Below, in pieces: positions 35,692-45,391 of a stretch of 64,000 nucleotides of DNA. Every line of letters begins with the position of its first letter. Position 1 is the stretch's first letter. Made by a program: the position numbers and the translations under genes. A model generated the notes under the pieces. That model ran no database searches, was not told the DNA's origin, and saw nothing but the letters and a program-made list of their open reading frames with translations. Source of the DNA: Ramlibacter sp. (GTDB taxonomy: Bacteria; Pseudomonadota; Gammaproteobacteria; Burkholderiales; Burkholderiaceae_C); the NCBI GenBank assembly GCA_013815685.1, contig JACDFR010000010.1, forward strand, positions 1 through 64,000, read 5' to 3'.

Positions 35692-36765
35692 TTGACCCAG
35701 CCAGCGCCCCTTTCCGCCCGCTTTCAATCGCTCGACCTGCTGGCCACCCTGGTGGCGGTGGTCGCGGGCGACGGAACCGTGCTCTTCGCCAACTCGGCGC
35801 TCGAAGACGCCCTCGGCAGCTCACGCCGTACGATCGAGGGCTCCGACTTTCCCCACTGTTTTACCGAGCCGCACCTCCTGCGCGGTGCGCTCGAGGGCGC
35901 GAGCGGCAATGTCTTCGCAGCCCTGCGCTACGATGCCTGGCTGGTCCGGCAGAACAATGGCGAGCCCTTGCCTGTCCACGTGGTCGTGGCACAGACCGAC
36001 AGGCCGGGCGAATGCATCGTGGAGCTACTCCCGCTGGAGGCGCAGGCCAGGCAAGAAAGAGAAGAAAGGCTGATCGACCAGGCCCAGGCCAACAAGGAGC
36101 TGATCCGCAACCTGGCGCACGAAATCAAGAACCCCCTGGGCGGGATCCGCGGCGCCGCGCAGCTCCTCGAGATGGAGATCGACTCCAAGGAGTTGAAGGA
36201 ATACACCAAGGTCATCATCCATGAGGCGGATCGGCTGCAGACCCTGGTCGATCGCCTGCTCGCCCCGCACCGCCGGCCGCACGTGGTGGGCGACGTGAAC
36301 ATTCACGAAATCTGCGAGCGCGTGCGTTCGCTCATCCTGGCGGAATTTCCCCGCGGCTTGAAGGTGGTGCGCGAATATGACGTGTCGATCCCCGAGTTCC
36401 GGGGTGACCGCGAGCAGTTGATCCAGGCGGTGCTCAACATTGCACAGAATGCGTGCCAGGCGTTGTCCGATGCCATTTCGGCCGGCGAGGCGCAACTGAT
36501 CTTGCGCACGCGAATCGCCCGGCAAGTGACTTTCGGCAAGCAGCGCTACCGACTGGCACTGGAATTGCATGTCATCGACAACGGGCCCGGTGTACCCGAG
36601 TCCATCAGGGACCGAATCTTCTTTCCGCTGGTATCTGGCAGGGAAGGCGGTTCGGGCCTGGGGCTGACACTGGCACAGACCTTCGTCCAGCAGCATCATG
36701 GACTGATCGAATGCGACAGCGTGCCCGGAAGGACGGATTTCAAGATGCTGATTCCGTTGCCATGA
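35692..36765 (+). CDS. ntrB: Nitrogen-regulation sensor histidine kinase NtrB (GlnL)
   Basis: 357 residues: an N-terminal PAS-like domain (DGTVLFANSALEDALGSSRR), the H-box NLAHEIKNPLGGIRGAAQLL, and ATP-binding boxes DREQLIQAVLNIAQNACQAL, VIDNGPGVPE and GGSGLGLTLAQTFV. It phosphorylates or dephosphorylates NtrC under control of PII protein. Start is a TTG at 35692, 4 bases after the preceding stop; no ATG exists before the PAS domain. ntrC follows after 34 bases. Confidence 0.95.
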   Translation: MTQPAPLSARFQSLDLLATLVAVVAGDGTVLFANSALEDALGSSRRTIEGSDFPHCFTEPHLLRGALEGASGNVFAALRYDAWLVRQNNGEPLPVHVVVAQTDRPGECIVELLPLEAQARQEREERLIDQAQANKELIRNLAHEIKNPLGGIRGAAQLLEMEIDSKELKEYTKVIIHEADRLQTLVDRLLAPHRRPHVVGDVNIHEICERVRSLILAEFPRGLKVVREYDVSIPEFRGDREQLIQAVLNIAQNACQALSDAISAGEAQLILRTRIARQVTFGKQRYRLALELHVIDNGPGVPESIRDRIFFPLVSGREGGSGLGLTLAQTFVQQHHGLIECDSVPGRTDFKMLIPLP

Positions 36766-36799
36766 ACCATTGATGTATTGACCAGGGTCACAAGAACAC

Positions 36800-38305
36800 A
36801 TGAAGCCGATCTGGATCGTTGACGATGACCAATCCATCCGCTTCGTGCTGGAAAAGGCCCTGCTGCGCGAGGACCTCCCCACCCGCAGTTTCACCAATCC
36901 GCGCGAGGTGCTGCAGGCACTGGAATCGGGCGACGAGGAGAGCGGCCCGCAGATCCTGGTGAGCGACATCCGGATGCCGGGCGGATCGGGGCTGGATCTG
37001 CTGACCAAGGTCAAGGAGATGCATCCTGGCCTGCCGGTCATCATCATGACCGCGTTCTCGGACCTTGACAGTGCGGTCTCGGCCTTCCAGGGCGGTGCCT
37101 TCGAGTACCTGCCCAAGCCGTTCGATCTGCCAAAGGCCATCGAACTGATACGCCGCGCCGTCGAGGAAAGCCAGCGCGAGGAGGTGGCGGAAGAGCGGAT
37201 GGCCGCGGCGCCCGAGATGCTGGGCCAGGCACCCGCGATGCAGGACGTGTTCCGGGCGATCGGCCGCCTGTCGCAGAGCAACGTCACGGTGATGATCACG
37301 GGCGAGTCGGGCTCGGGCAAGGAGCTGGTGGCGCGGGCCTTGCACAAGCATTCACCACGCGCGGGCGGGCCGTTCGTGGCCATCAACACCGCCGCCATCC
37401 CCAAGGACCTGCTCGAGTCCGAGCTATTCGGCCACGAGCGCGGCGCCTTTACCGGCGCGCAAACGATGCGGCGCGGCCGGTTCGAGCAAGCCGACGGCGG
37501 CACACTGTTTCTCGACGAGATCGGCGACATGCCCTTCGACCTGCAGACACGCCTTCTGCGCGTGCTCTCCGACGGGCATTTCTACCGTGTCGGCGGCCAC
37601 AATGCGGTCAAGGCGAATGTGCGGGTGATTGCCGCGACGCACCAGGACCTGGAGCAGCGCGTCAAGGAAGGCGTGTTCCGGGAGGACCTGTTCCACCGCC
37701 TGAACGTGATCCGCTTGCGCCTGCCGGCGTTGCGCGAGCGGCTGGACGACATTCCGATGCTCGCGCGGCATTTCCTGCAGCAATGCGCCAGGCAACTGGG
37801 CGTGGAGCCCAAGCGCATCTCGGACCCGGCGCTGTCACGGCTGGGGACGTTCGGGTTTCCCGGCAATGTGCGGCAATTGGAGAACATCTGCCATTGGCTC
37901 ACCGTGATGGCCCCGGCGCAATTGATCGAGCCCAAGGACCTACCCCCCGAAGTGGGAACGGCCCCGGCGGAAACCCCGCCGCCGCGTGCTCCGTCACCCG
38001 CCGTGGCGCCGCCGCATGCGGCATCGCCGGACGACGCTGGCCGCACCGTGGCGGCCACGCCGCAGGTGCAAGCTTCCACCTCCGCGGGTCAAGACAGCTG
38101 GGAGTCGGGCCTCGAGGCCGAGGCGCTGGAGTTGCTGGCCAGCGGCCGCCACGACGTCTGGGAGGCATTGATCAGGCGGTTCGAGTCCAAGCTCATTCTC
38201 ACTGCGCTCGCCAATACCCGGGGCCGACGCATCGAAGCCGCGCTGAAGCTGGGCATCGGGCGCAACACCATCACGCGCAAGATCCAGGAACTGGGGCTGG
38301 AATAG
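36800..38305 (+). CDS. ntrC: Nitrogen-regulation sigma-54 activator NtrC (GlnG)
   Basis: 501 residues: receiver domain with LVSDIRMPGG phospho-acceptor, AAA+ domain with Walker A GESGSGKE, the sigma-54-contacting loop GAFTGAQ, Walker B GGTLFLDEIGDMP, and a C-terminal Fis-type helix-turn-helix (LILTALANTRGRRIEAALKL, GIGRNTITRKI). A Pro/Ala-rich linker precedes the DNA-binding domain. It activates nitrogen-limitation promoters such as that of glnA upstream. A palindromic repeat follows its stop. Confidence 0.97.
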   Translation: MKPIWIVDDDQSIRFVLEKALLREDLPTRSFTNPREVLQALESGDEESGPQILVSDIRMPGGSGLDLLTKVKEMHPGLPVIIMTAFSDLDSAVSAFQGGAFEYLPKPFDLPKAIELIRRAVEESQREEVAEERMAAAPEMLGQAPAMQDVFRAIGRLSQSNVTVMITGESGSGKELVARALHKHSPRAGGPFVAINTAAIPKDLLESELFGHERGAFTGAQTMRRGRFEQADGGTLFLDEIGDMPFDLQTRLLRVLSDGHFYRVGGHNAVKANVRVIAATHQDLEQRVKEGVFREDLFHRLNVIRLRLPALRERLDDIPMLARHFLQQCARQLGVEPKRISDPALSRLGTFGFPGNVRQLENICHWLTVMAPAQLIEPKDLPPEVGTAPAETPPPRAPSPAVAPPHAASPDDAGRTVAATPQVQASTSAGQDSWESGLEAEALELLASGRHDVWEALIRRFESKLILTALANTRGRRIEAALKLGIGRNTITRKIQELGLE

Positions 38306-38311
38306 GATCCC

Positions 38312-38370
38312 CGACGCTTGCCGGCTGCGCTGCCCCCCACGGGTGTTGGGGCCTTGGGGCGGCCCGGCGG
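38312..38370. repeat. Comamonadaceae-type GC-rich palindromic repeat, copy 1
   Basis: The segment ctgcgctgccccccacgggt followed by ttggggcggcccggcgg lies between the convergent ntrC and xth genes. It shares its arrangement with the copy inside gcvT (59731-59798). It probably belongs to a dispersed intergenic repeat family and may end transcription in both directions. Confidence 0.6.
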
Positions 38371-38373
38371 CCT

Positions 38374-39153
38374 TCAGAGTAGTTCGACCGTCACGGGCGC
38401 GTGGTCGCTCGGCTTGTCCCACTTGCGCGGAACCCGGTCGATGGCGCATGCCTTGACTTCGGGTTTCAAGGCCTCGCTCACCAGGATGTGGTCGATGCGC
38501 AGCCCCCTGTTCTTCTGGTAGCCGAGCATTCGATAGTCCCACCAGCTGTAGCTCTTCTCGGGTTGTTCGAACAGGCGGAAGCTGTCGGACAGTCCCAGTT
38601 CCAGCAGCTTGCGGAAATGGTCCCGCTCCTGTGTGGTGTGGTGGATTGTTTCGCGCAGGCCCTCGGGGTCATACGAATCGCGGTCCTCGGGCGCAATGTT
38701 GAAATCGCCCAGCAGTACGAGGCGGGGATGCCCGGCCATCTCTTCGCGCAGGTAGTCGCGCAGGCCGCGCAGCCAGCTCATCTTGTATTCGAACTTGTCG
38801 GTCCCCGGCGCCTGGCCGTTGACGAAGTAGCCGTTGATGAGGCGCACTTCGCCTCCGGGGCCGTCGAGCGTTGCCGCAATCACCCGAGAATGCTCGTCGG
38901 CGAAACCCATGATGTTCTTGACGATATCGCGCAGCGGCTGCCTGCTCATGATCGCGACGCCGTTGTAGGTCTTCTGCCCGAACACCGCGCAATGCTCGTA
39001 GCCGACCGAGCGCAGCACATCGAGCGGAAACTTGTCGTCAGTGAGCTTGAGTTCCTGCAGGCACAGCACATCCACCGGGTTGGCCGCGGTCCAGTCCAGC
39101 ACGTGCGCAAGCCGCGCCGTCAGCGAATTGATGTTCCAGGTGGTGATCTTCAT
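38374..39153 (-). CDS. xth: Exodeoxyribonuclease III
   Basis: 259 residues of the ExoIII/AP-endonuclease family: KITTWNINSLTARLAHVLDW, the metal-binding Glu in CLQELKLTDDKFP, GYFVNGQAPGTDKF, DFNIAPEDRDSYDPE, and catalytic SWWDYRM, GLRIDHILVS and PSDHAPV. It repairs abasic sites and degrades blunt 3' ends. ATG 39153 is preferred over the adjacent GTG. Confidence 0.95.
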   Translation of the reverse strand: MKITTWNINSLTARLAHVLDWTAANPVDVLCLQELKLTDDKFPLDVLRSVGYEHCAVFGQKTYNGVAIMSRQPLRDIVKNIMGFADEHSRVIAATLDGPGGEVRLINGYFVNGQAPGTDKFEYKMSWLRGLRDYLREEMAGHPRLVLLGDFNIAPEDRDSYDPEGLRETIHHTTQERDHFRKLLELGLSDSFRLFEQPEKSYSWWDYRMLGYQKNRGLRIDHILVSEALKPEVKACAIDRVPRKWDKPSDHAPVTVELL

Positions 39154-39160
39154 CACGGGG

Positions 39161-39739
39161 TCATACGTGCAGCACTGCCAGCAGACCGATTGCGACGCCG
39201 ATGCCGCCCATCCCGAACATTCCCCATTCGAGCCATTTCTTCTTGGTCAGCAGGGCGATTGCAGCCAGCGCGATCGACACCTGCAGTGCCGTCGTCGCCT
39301 GGGCCCAGCGATGATGCTGGTGCATCTGCTCGTCGCTGCGCTTGTCCCATTCGGTTGCCTGGGCTTCGAGCTTGCGGGCATCGGCCTCGATCTCTTTCTT
39401 TTCCTTCTCGTAGCGCTCGACCTTGGTCTGGTAGATGCCCTGCTTGTCGGGCGGTGAGAGGTCGCGCGAGACTTCGGCCAGGGATTGCTTCGTGCTCTTG
39501 GACTGGAAGTAGTTCCACTGGTTGGCGGCTTCAGTTTTCTTGATGGCCGCGTTGTTCTTGTACAGGCCGGCGTTGGCCTGGGTCGCGCCGCCCATGTACG
39601 CGAAGATCGCGCCCACCGTGGCGATGACGGCGGTGAACATGGCGATCTGGTTGATCATCCCACTCTGGGAGGCGTGTTGCACGGCGTGCTCCATCTCGTG
39701 GTCGTGGGGGCCGTGGACGTGGAATCCTGCTTCGGACAT
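39161..39739 (-). CDS. DUF4337-family membrane protein
   Basis: 192 residues, start at 39739 (GAGGAG upstream). It has a His-rich N-terminus (GFHVHGPHDHEMEHAVQHAS), one membrane segment (IAMFTAVIATVGAIFAYMGG), a long charged helical stretch with likely coiled coil (TKVERYEKEKKEIEADARKL), and two C-terminal membrane segments. This is the layout of DUF4337 proteins, whose role is unknown. It lies between folA (1 base upstream) and xth on the same strand. Confidence 0.85.
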   Translation of the reverse strand: MSEAGFHVHGPHDHEMEHAVQHASQSGMINQIAMFTAVIATVGAIFAYMGGATQANAGLYKNNAAIKKTEAANQWNYFQSKSTKQSLAEVSRDLSPPDKQGIYQTKVERYEKEKKEIEADARKLEAQATEWDKRSDEQMHQHHRWAQATTALQVSIALAAIALLTKKKWLEWGMFGMGGIGVAIGLLAVLHV

Positions 39740-39740
39740 T

Positions 39741-40238
39741 TCAAACTCCTCGTTGCGTGTTCTGGTAGGTGACGAAACTGTAGTGCACGCCCCCGGCCGA
39801 AACGTGCGGCTCGCGGGCGACCTGCTTCCATGGCGCGCCGAGTTCGGGAGCGAAGGCGTCGCCCGTGAAATCGGCGTCGATCTCGGTGACCTCGGCCGTA
39901 TCCGCCAGCGGCAGCGCATGGGCGTAAATCTGCGCGCCACCGATGACCCAAGCCTGTGGGTGGGGGGCGCACCGCGCGAGGGCCTCGGACAGCGATGCGG
40001 CCCGTTCGGCGCCCGCGGCCTCCCAGCCGGCGTCACGCGTGACGACGATGTTGAGGCGCCCGGGCAGCGGGCGGAACTTCGGCGGCAGTGAGTCCCAGGT
40101 CTTTCGGCCCATGATGACGGGGCAGCCCAGGGTGATCCGCTTGAAGTGCACCAGGTCCTCGGGCAGGTGCCAGGGCAGGGCGCCTTCCTTGCCGATCACG
40201 CCGTTGCGGGCGCGCGCGTAGATCAATCCCAGCTTCAT
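39741..40238 (-). CDS. folA: Dihydrofolate reductase
   Basis: 165 residues: KLGLIYARARNGVIGKEGAL, PWHLPEDLVHFKRIT with the catalytic acid Glu in LPED, IMGRKTWDSLP, VTRDAGW, VIGGAQIYAHALPLAD and EIDADFTGDAF. It reduces dihydrofolate with NADPH, working directly with thymidylate synthase encoded 4 bases upstream. The position equivalent to E. coli Asp27 is Glu, as in many species. Confidence 0.96.
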   Translation of the reverse strand: MKLGLIYARARNGVIGKEGALPWHLPEDLVHFKRITLGCPVIMGRKTWDSLPPKFRPLPGRLNIVVTRDAGWEAAGAERAASLSEALARCAPHPQAWVIGGAQIYAHALPLADTAEVTEIDADFTGDAFAPELGAPWKQVAREPHVSAGGVHYSFVTYQNTQRGV

Positions 40239-40242
40239 GCGC

Positions 40243-41061
40243 TCAGACCGCGACGGGCGCCTTGATGGCGCCGTGGCATTGATAGTCCAGCACCTCGAAA
40301 TCCTCGTACTCGTAGTCGAAGATCGAGGCGGGCTTGCGCTTGATGTTCAGCACCGGGTAGGGGAAGGGCTGGCGGCTCAACTGCAGTTCCACCTGTTCGT
40401 GGTGGTTGCTGTAGATGTGACAGTCGCCGCCGGTCCAGATGAAGTCGCCGAGACCCAGGTCGCACTGCTGCGCCATCATGTGCGTGAGCAGGGCGTAGCT
40501 GGCGATGTTGAAAGGGACACCCAGGAAAATGTCGGCGCTGCGCTGGTAGAGCTGGCAGGAAAGCTTTCCATCGGCGACGTAGAACTGGAAAAACGCGTGG
40601 CAGGGCGCCAGCGCCATCTTCGGGATGTCCGCCACGTTCCAGGCGCTCACGATGATGCGCCGCGAGTCGGGATTGGTCTTGATCGTCTTCACGGCTTCGG
40701 CGATCTGGTCGATCTGGCCGCCGTCCGGCGTGGGCCAGCTGCGCCACTGCACGCCATAGACCGGGCCGAGGTCGCCGTCGGGCCGGGCCCACTCGTCCCA
40801 GATCGTGACGCCGCGCTCTTTCAGCCAGTTGTTGTCGCTGGACCCCCGCAAAAACCACAGCAGCTCCTGGATGATGGATCGCAGGTGGACCTTCTTGGTC
40901 GTGACCATCGGGAAACCCTCGTTCAGGTCGAAGCGCATCTGCCAGCCGAAAACGCTTCGCGTGCCGGTGCCCGTGCGGTCGGTCTTGGGCGAGCCGTGCG
41001 ATTGAACGTGGCGCATGAAGTCCTCGTACTGGGACCGGATGGGACGCTGGGTTTCGCTCAT
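40243..41061 (-). CDS. thyA: Thymidylate synthase
   Basis: 272 residues: [67 protein letters not shown], the catalytic cysteine in [33 protein letters not shown] and [10 protein letters not shown]. It methylates dUMP using methylenetetrahydrofolate. First gene of the thyA-folA-DUF4337-xth run. Confidence 0.97.
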   Translation of the reverse strand: MSETQRPIRSQYEDFMRHVQSHGSPKTDRTGTGTRSVFGWQMRFDLNEGFPMVTTKKVHLRSIIQELLWFLRGSSDNNWLKERGVTIWDEWARPDGDLGPVYGVQWRSWPTPDGGQIDQIAEAVKTIKTNPDSRRIIVSAWNVADIPKMALAPCHAFFQFYVADGKLSCQLYQRSADIFLGVPFNIASYALLTHMMAQQCDLGLGDFIWTGGDCHIYSNHHEQVELQLSRQPFPYPVLNIKRKPASIFDYEYEDFEVLDYQCHGAIKAPVAV

Positions 41062-41091
41062 GGACGAATTATGCGGGCGCGGAAAAAACCC

Positions 41092-42501
41092 TTAGCGGCG
41101 AAGTACGCGCCCCGGGTTCATCAGGTTGGAAGGGTCGAGGGCACGCTTGATCGAGCGCATCATCTCGAGCGCGACCGCCGGCTTGTGGCGTTCCAGCTTT
41201 TCCAGCTTGAGGCTGCCGACGCCGTGCTCGGCGGAGATCGACCCGCCGAAGCGCTCGACCGATTCGTAGACCAGCGCATTGACGCGGTCTTCCCAGTCGT
41301 CCAGGAATGCGCCAGGGTCCAGGCCGTCGGGTGCCTGGACGTTGTAGTGCAGGTTTCCGTCTCCCAGGTGCCCAAAATTCACCAGCCGCATCCCGGGTAT
41401 CTCGCGCGCCAGCAGCGCCTCCGTCACGCGGCAGAACTCGGGGATGCGCGACACGGCGATGGAGATGTCGTGCTTGATGTTCGGTCCTTCTTCGGCCTGG
41501 GCCAGCGGGATGCTTTCGCGGATGTGCCAGAGCTGGCGCGCCTGTGTCAGGTTTTCGGCGACGACTGCGTCACTGGCGCAACCCTGTTCCATCGCGGTTT
41601 CAAGCAGCCGTTCGAACAGCTCCCGCGCATGCGCGTCCGACTCGTGGTCCGAATTTTCCAGCAGCACGCAAAACGGGGAATGTTCGTACAAGGGAACGCG
41701 CATCTGCGTGAAGTGCCGGGCCACCAGCCTCAAGGAGAACTGTCCCATGACCTCGAAGCCGGTCAAGCCCGCACCGAGGTGCTTGTGTGCCAGGCCCAGC
41801 AGAAGGACGGCGTCCTCCAGCGATGGCACGGCGGCCCAGGCCGTGAGCCTGGAGGCGGGCAGGGGATAGAGCTTCATCGTGGCGGCGGTGATGACGCCCA
41901 GCGTCCCTTCGCTGCCGATGAACAGGTCGCGCAGGTCGTAGCCGGTGTTGTCCTTGCGCAGGCCCGACAGGCCATTCCAGATCTCGCCCCGCGCCGTGAC
42001 GACTTCCAGCCCAAGGCAAAGGTCGCGCGCGTTGCCGTACCGCACGACCTGGGTGCCGCCCGCGTTGGTGGCCAGGTTGCCGCCGATGGTGCAGCTTCCT
42101 TCGGCCGCGAGGCTCAATGGAAACAGCAGGCCGGCTTCTTCGGCGGCGAGCTGGATGCTTTGCAGGATGCAACCCGCATCGACCGTCATGGCGAGGTTCT
42201 GCGCATCGATCTCTCGCACAGTATTCATGCGCTGCAGGCTGAGCACCAGCTGCGTGCCTGATGCGTCGGGGATGGAGCCGATCACCAGGCCTGTGTTGCC
42301 GCCTTGCGCAACGATGGATGCACCTGCGGCCGCACAGGCTTTGACCACCAGCGCCACCTCCGCCGTCGAAGCCGGCCGCACCACCGCCAATGACTTGCCG
42401 CGTGCGCGTTTGCGCCAGTCCATCTCCCAGGCACTCAGGTCGCCTTCGGTGAGCACGTGGGCATCGCCGGCGATGTGCCGCAGTTGCGCGATCAGCGTCA
42501 T
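41092..42501 (-). CDS. FAD-linked 2-hydroxyacid dehydrogenase (GlcD/D-lactate type)
   Basis: 469 residues. FAD-binding PP-loop type domain: VVRPASTAEVALVVKACAAA, VAQGGNTGLVIGSIPD, GGNLATNAGGTQVVRYGNAR, DLFIGSEGTLGVIT. The C-terminal substrate domain contains HLGDGNLHYNV, EHGVGSLK and LDPSNLMNPGR, matching GlcD/Dld2 oxidases. It oxidises a D-2-hydroxy acid such as D-2-hydroxyglutarate or D-lactate. The start overlaps the DUF2069 stop by 4 bases. Confidence 0.92.
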   Translation of the reverse strand: MTLIAQLRHIAGDAHVLTEGDLSAWEMDWRKRARGKSLAVVRPASTAEVALVVKACAAAGASIVAQGGNTGLVIGSIPDASGTQLVLSLQRMNTVREIDAQNLAMTVDAGCILQSIQLAAEEAGLLFPLSLAAEGSCTIGGNLATNAGGTQVVRYGNARDLCLGLEVVTARGEIWNGLSGLRKDNTGYDLRDLFIGSEGTLGVITAATMKLYPLPASRLTAWAAVPSLEDAVLLLGLAHKHLGAGLTGFEVMGQFSLRLVARHFTQMRVPLYEHSPFCVLLENSDHESDAHARELFERLLETAMEQGCASDAVVAENLTQARQLWHIRESIPLAQAEEGPNIKHDISIAVSRIPEFCRVTEALLAREIPGMRLVNFGHLGDGNLHYNVQAPDGLDPGAFLDDWEDRVNALVYESVERFGGSISAEHGVGSLKLEKLERHKPAVALEMMRSIKRALDPSNLMNPGRVLRR

Positions 42502-42887
42502 GACTGGGCCTTTTGCTGCCGCAGCCGCACATGCAGGACGCAGGCGACGAACAGCAGCAGGCACAACAGCACTTCGAGCAGCGCAAGCCGCGCGCTCAAG
42601 CCCCGGTCGCTGTACGCTCGCACCACGCCCTCGGTGAAGTAGAGCCAGACCATGAGGCTCACCCACCGGTAGGTGTACATGCGGTTGCGCAACAGGCCGG
42701 CCAGCGGGAAACACAATGGCAAGACCTTCACGACCAGCCAGGAGCCTCCGGGCCGCAACGGCGCCAGCCACAGCTCCCAGGCCAGGCCCAGCACGATGAG
42801 CGCCAGCAGGCTGCCCGCTGCGAGCGCCCGGGTGGCCGCAACACGGTTGTCGCGTGGCGTGGCGGGCGTGGAGTCGGGACTGGGCAT
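42498..42887 (-). CDS. DUF2069 small membrane protein
   Basis: 129 residues with four predicted membrane helices: RALAAGSLLALIVLGLAWEL, VVKVLPLCFPLAGLLR, YRWVSLMVWLYFTEGVVRAY and ALLEVLLCLLLFVACVLHV. The GLLRNRMYTYRWVSLM and FTEGVVRAYSD segments are characteristic of DUF2069, whose role is unknown. ATG 42887 is used; the longer frame upstream is antisense to the next gene. Confidence 0.88.
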   Translation of the reverse strand: MPSPDSTPATPRDNRVAATRALAAGSLLALIVLGLAWELWLAPLRPGGSWLVVKVLPLCFPLAGLLRNRMYTYRWVSLMVWLYFTEGVVRAYSDRGLSARLALLEVLLCLLLFVACVLHVRLRQQKAQS

Positions 42888-42909
42888 GGCGATGGCATCA
42901 TAGCGGCCG

Positions 42910-44112
42910 ATGGATATCCGCCAGCTTTCCGCCGATCTCATGCGCTTTCCGTGGAGGGCCACCGCCGTCACGCTGGGCGAAAGGTTCCGCGAGGATCGCT
43001 TGGGCCTGACGGCCAGCAGCCTCACCTTCACGACGACGATGGCGCTCGTTCCTCTGTTCACGGTGGCGTTGGCGGTCTTCACGGCGTTCCCCGTGTTCGG
43101 TAAGCTGCAAGGCGCGTTGCAGGCCTGGCTGGTACAAAGCCTGGTTCCGGACGCGATCGCCCGTCAGGTGCTGGGTTACCTGACGCAGTTCGCGGGCAAG
43201 GCCAGCCGCCTGGGCGCCGTCGGCCTGGCGGTGCTGTTTGTCACGGCGCTCGCGCTGGTGCTGACAATAGACCGTACGCTCAACAGCATCTGGCGTGTCA
43301 AGCGCCGCCGCTCGCTGGGACGGCGTGTCCTGGTTTACTGGGCCGTCATGACGCTCGGCCCGCTGCTGCTGGGCGCTTCCTTGAGCATCAGCTCGTACCT
43401 GGTCTCGGTGTCGCGCGGCCTGGTGACGGGAATGCCGGGCGCGGTGCAGCTGTTGCTCGCGCTCATTCAGTTCGGGCTGCTTTCGGGAGGGCTGGCCGCC
43501 CTCTATCGGTTCGTTCCGAACACACCGGTACGGCTCGGCCACGCCTGGGCCGGCGGCCTGTTCGCCGCACTGGGGATCGAGCTGGCGCGCCGCCTGCTGG
43601 CGTTCTATATCGGCAAGGTGCCCACCTATTCCGCGATATACGGCGCATTCGCCACACTGCCCATCCTTCTGGTCTGGATCTACATCGCATGGGTCATCGT
43701 GCTGTGGGGTGCGGTGGTGGCCGCCTATCTGCCCAGCCTGGTGGCGGGCACCCGCCGCCGGGCCAGCGCCCACGGCTGGCAGTTCCAGCTGGCGCTGGAA
43801 GTCCTGCGCGAGCTGCACCGCGCGCGCGGCACATCGCGCCGCGGCCTCAGTGCTTCGCAGCTGGCCCGGGCCCTGGAGGTGGAGACCCTGCAGCTCGAGT
43901 CGGTGCTGGAGACGTTGGTCTCGCTCGACTGGACAGGGCGAGTCAACGAAGTGGAGGACGAGGAGGACACGCGCTACATCTTGCTGGCCGACGTGCAGGC
44001 CACCGCGGTGGAGCCGCTGATCCGGCAATTGCTGCTGCCGCACTCGGAGGCCACGGACAAGCTGTGGAAAAGCGGTCAGTTGTCTTGCGTCTACCTCAAG
44101 GACGTCATCTGA
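42910..44112 (+). CDS. YihY-family inner-membrane protein
   Basis: 400 residues: about six membrane segments in the first 280 residues with the YihY pattern (RFREDRLGLTASSLTFTTTM, ALVPLFTVALAVFTAFPVFG, YSAIYGAFATLPILLVWIYI). A soluble C-terminal domain follows, winged-helix-like (RRGLSASQLARALEVETLQL). The old name ribonuclease BN is a misassignment for this family. Its 3' end overlaps the convergent P450 gene by 8 bases. Confidence 0.92.
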   Translation: MDIRQLSADLMRFPWRATAVTLGERFREDRLGLTASSLTFTTTMALVPLFTVALAVFTAFPVFGKLQGALQAWLVQSLVPDAIARQVLGYLTQFAGKASRLGAVGLAVLFVTALALVLTIDRTLNSIWRVKRRRSLGRRVLVYWAVMTLGPLLLGASLSISSYLVSVSRGLVTGMPGAVQLLLALIQFGLLSGGLAALYRFVPNTPVRLGHAWAGGLFAALGIELARRLLAFYIGKVPTYSAIYGAFATLPILLVWIYIAWVIVLWGAVVAAYLPSLVAGTRRRASAHGWQFQLALEVLRELHRARGTSRRGLSASQLARALEVETLQLESVLETLVSLDWTGRVNEVEDEEDTRYILLADVQATAVEPLIRQLLLPHSEATDKLWKSGQLSCVYLKDVI

Positions 44113-45391
44113 TAGCGAACGCGGCATGCAGGAAGCCGCGAAAACGGGCCCGCCCGCCACGCAGCGGGGGTGCCGTGAGCCGGTAGCCGGGAAAACGCTG
44201 GAGGAACCGGCCGATGGCGATGCGGCCTTCCAGCCGGGCCAGGCTCAGGCCCGCGCACTGGTGGATGCCGAAGCCGAAAGCCAGGTGCCGGTTGTCCTGG
44301 CGCGAAAGATCGAGCGTATCGGGATTGATAAATTGCGCGGGATCGCGGTTGGCGGCGCCTATGCACAGCGTCACCAGGGCGCCTTCCTCGAGCGGGACGC
44401 CGCCAACAACGCAGGGCCGCACGGCCCTGCGGTTGCCCAACTGATTGGACGACTCGAACCGGAGGAATTCGTCGATCGCGGCACCCAGGTCGGCTTCCAG
44501 TGCTGCCGGGTCGGCGGCCATGCGCCGCATGCGCGCCAGCAGCGCCTCTTTCTCGTCGGGCCATTCCTGCAGCGCCACCAGTGCGTTGCCGATCAGGTTG
44601 GTGGTGGTTTCGTGGCCGGCGTTGAGGATGAACACGCAGTTCTGCAGCAGTTCGGACTCGGTGAGCCGCTCTCCCGCGGCTTCGCCCTGGATCAGGCGGG
44701 TCAGTACATCGTGCTCCGGGTCGCCCGGGTACTTGCGCCGATGCGCCACCAGGGTCTTGAGGTAGGCCGTGAATTCGCCGACGCTGCGGTTGCCCAGCGC
44801 CTCCTGCCCGGGAGTCAGCCTGGGCTCCAGCGCGCCCAGGATGGCGAGCGACCAGGCGCGCAGCGGGCCGCGGCCGGCGTGGGGAACGCCCAGCAGGTTG
44901 CCGATGATCTCCACCGGGATGGCCGAGGCGAAATCCTCGACCAGGTCGCCGCCTCCCTGCGACTCGATGCGGTCCAGCAAGCCGTCGACCAGCGTGACGA
45001 GGCCCGGCTCCATGTCGGCGATGGCGCGCCGCGTCAGCGCGCCCATCATGAGCTTGCGCACGCGCGTATGCAGGGGCGGGTCGTTGAACACCAGGCTGGT
45101 CGTGTGATGCTCCAGCAAGGGGGAGCCCGCACCGTACTTGGGCGTGAATTCGACTTTCTTGTCCGAGCTGAACGCCTGTGCGTCGCGGTTCACGCCCACG
45201 AGGTCGGCGTACTTGGTGACGAGATAGGAGCCGTCGGGCATGCGCCTGACCGGCTCGGATTCGCGCAGGAATGCGTAGACGGGATAGGGATTGGCGTAGA
45301 AATCGGGCGGCAAGGCGCGCAGGTCGAGGCCCGCGGCGATCTCGCGCGCACGCGCCCGGCTCATGGGCGGGGTGACGGTTGCGGCGCTCAT
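44105..45391 (-). CDS. Cytochrome P450
   Basis: 428 residues: LREFxxxx-type N-terminus DFYANPYPVYAFLRESEPVR, I-helix FILNAGHETTTNLIGNAL, ExxR in DEFLRFESSNQ, and the heme loop FGFGIHQCAGLSLARLE. A soluble class I bacterial P450, distinct from the one in the NRPS block (19265-20467). Start 45391 overlaps the upstream hydrolase by 4 bases, so the two are one unit, suggesting oxidation and hydrolysis of one unknown substrate. Confidence 0.94.
   Translation of the reverse strand: MSAATVTPPMSRARAREIAAGLDLRALPPDFYANPYPVYAFLRESEPVRRMPDGSYLVTKYADLVGVNRDAQAFSSDKKVEFTPKYGAGSPLLEHHTTSLVFNDPPLHTRVRKLMMGALTRRAIADMEPGLVTLVDGLLDRIESQGGGDLVEDFASAIPVEIIGNLLGVPHAGRGPLRAWSLAILGALEPRLTPGQEALGNRSVGEFTAYLKTLVAHRRKYPGDPEHDVLTRLIQGEAAGERLTESELLQNCVFILNAGHETTTNLIGNALVALQEWPDEKEALLARMRRMAADPAALEADLGAAIDEFLRFESSNQLGNRRAVRPCVVGGVPLEEGALVTLCIGAANRDPAQFINPDTLDLSRQDNRHLAFGFGIHQCAGLSLARLEGRIAIGRFLQRFPGYRLTAPPLRGGRARFRGFLHAAFAIR

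Noticed and set aside
40237..42261. A 674-codon plus-strand frame
   Set aside because: Antisense to thyA and the FAD-linked dehydrogenase, both of which have clear family motifs on the other strand.
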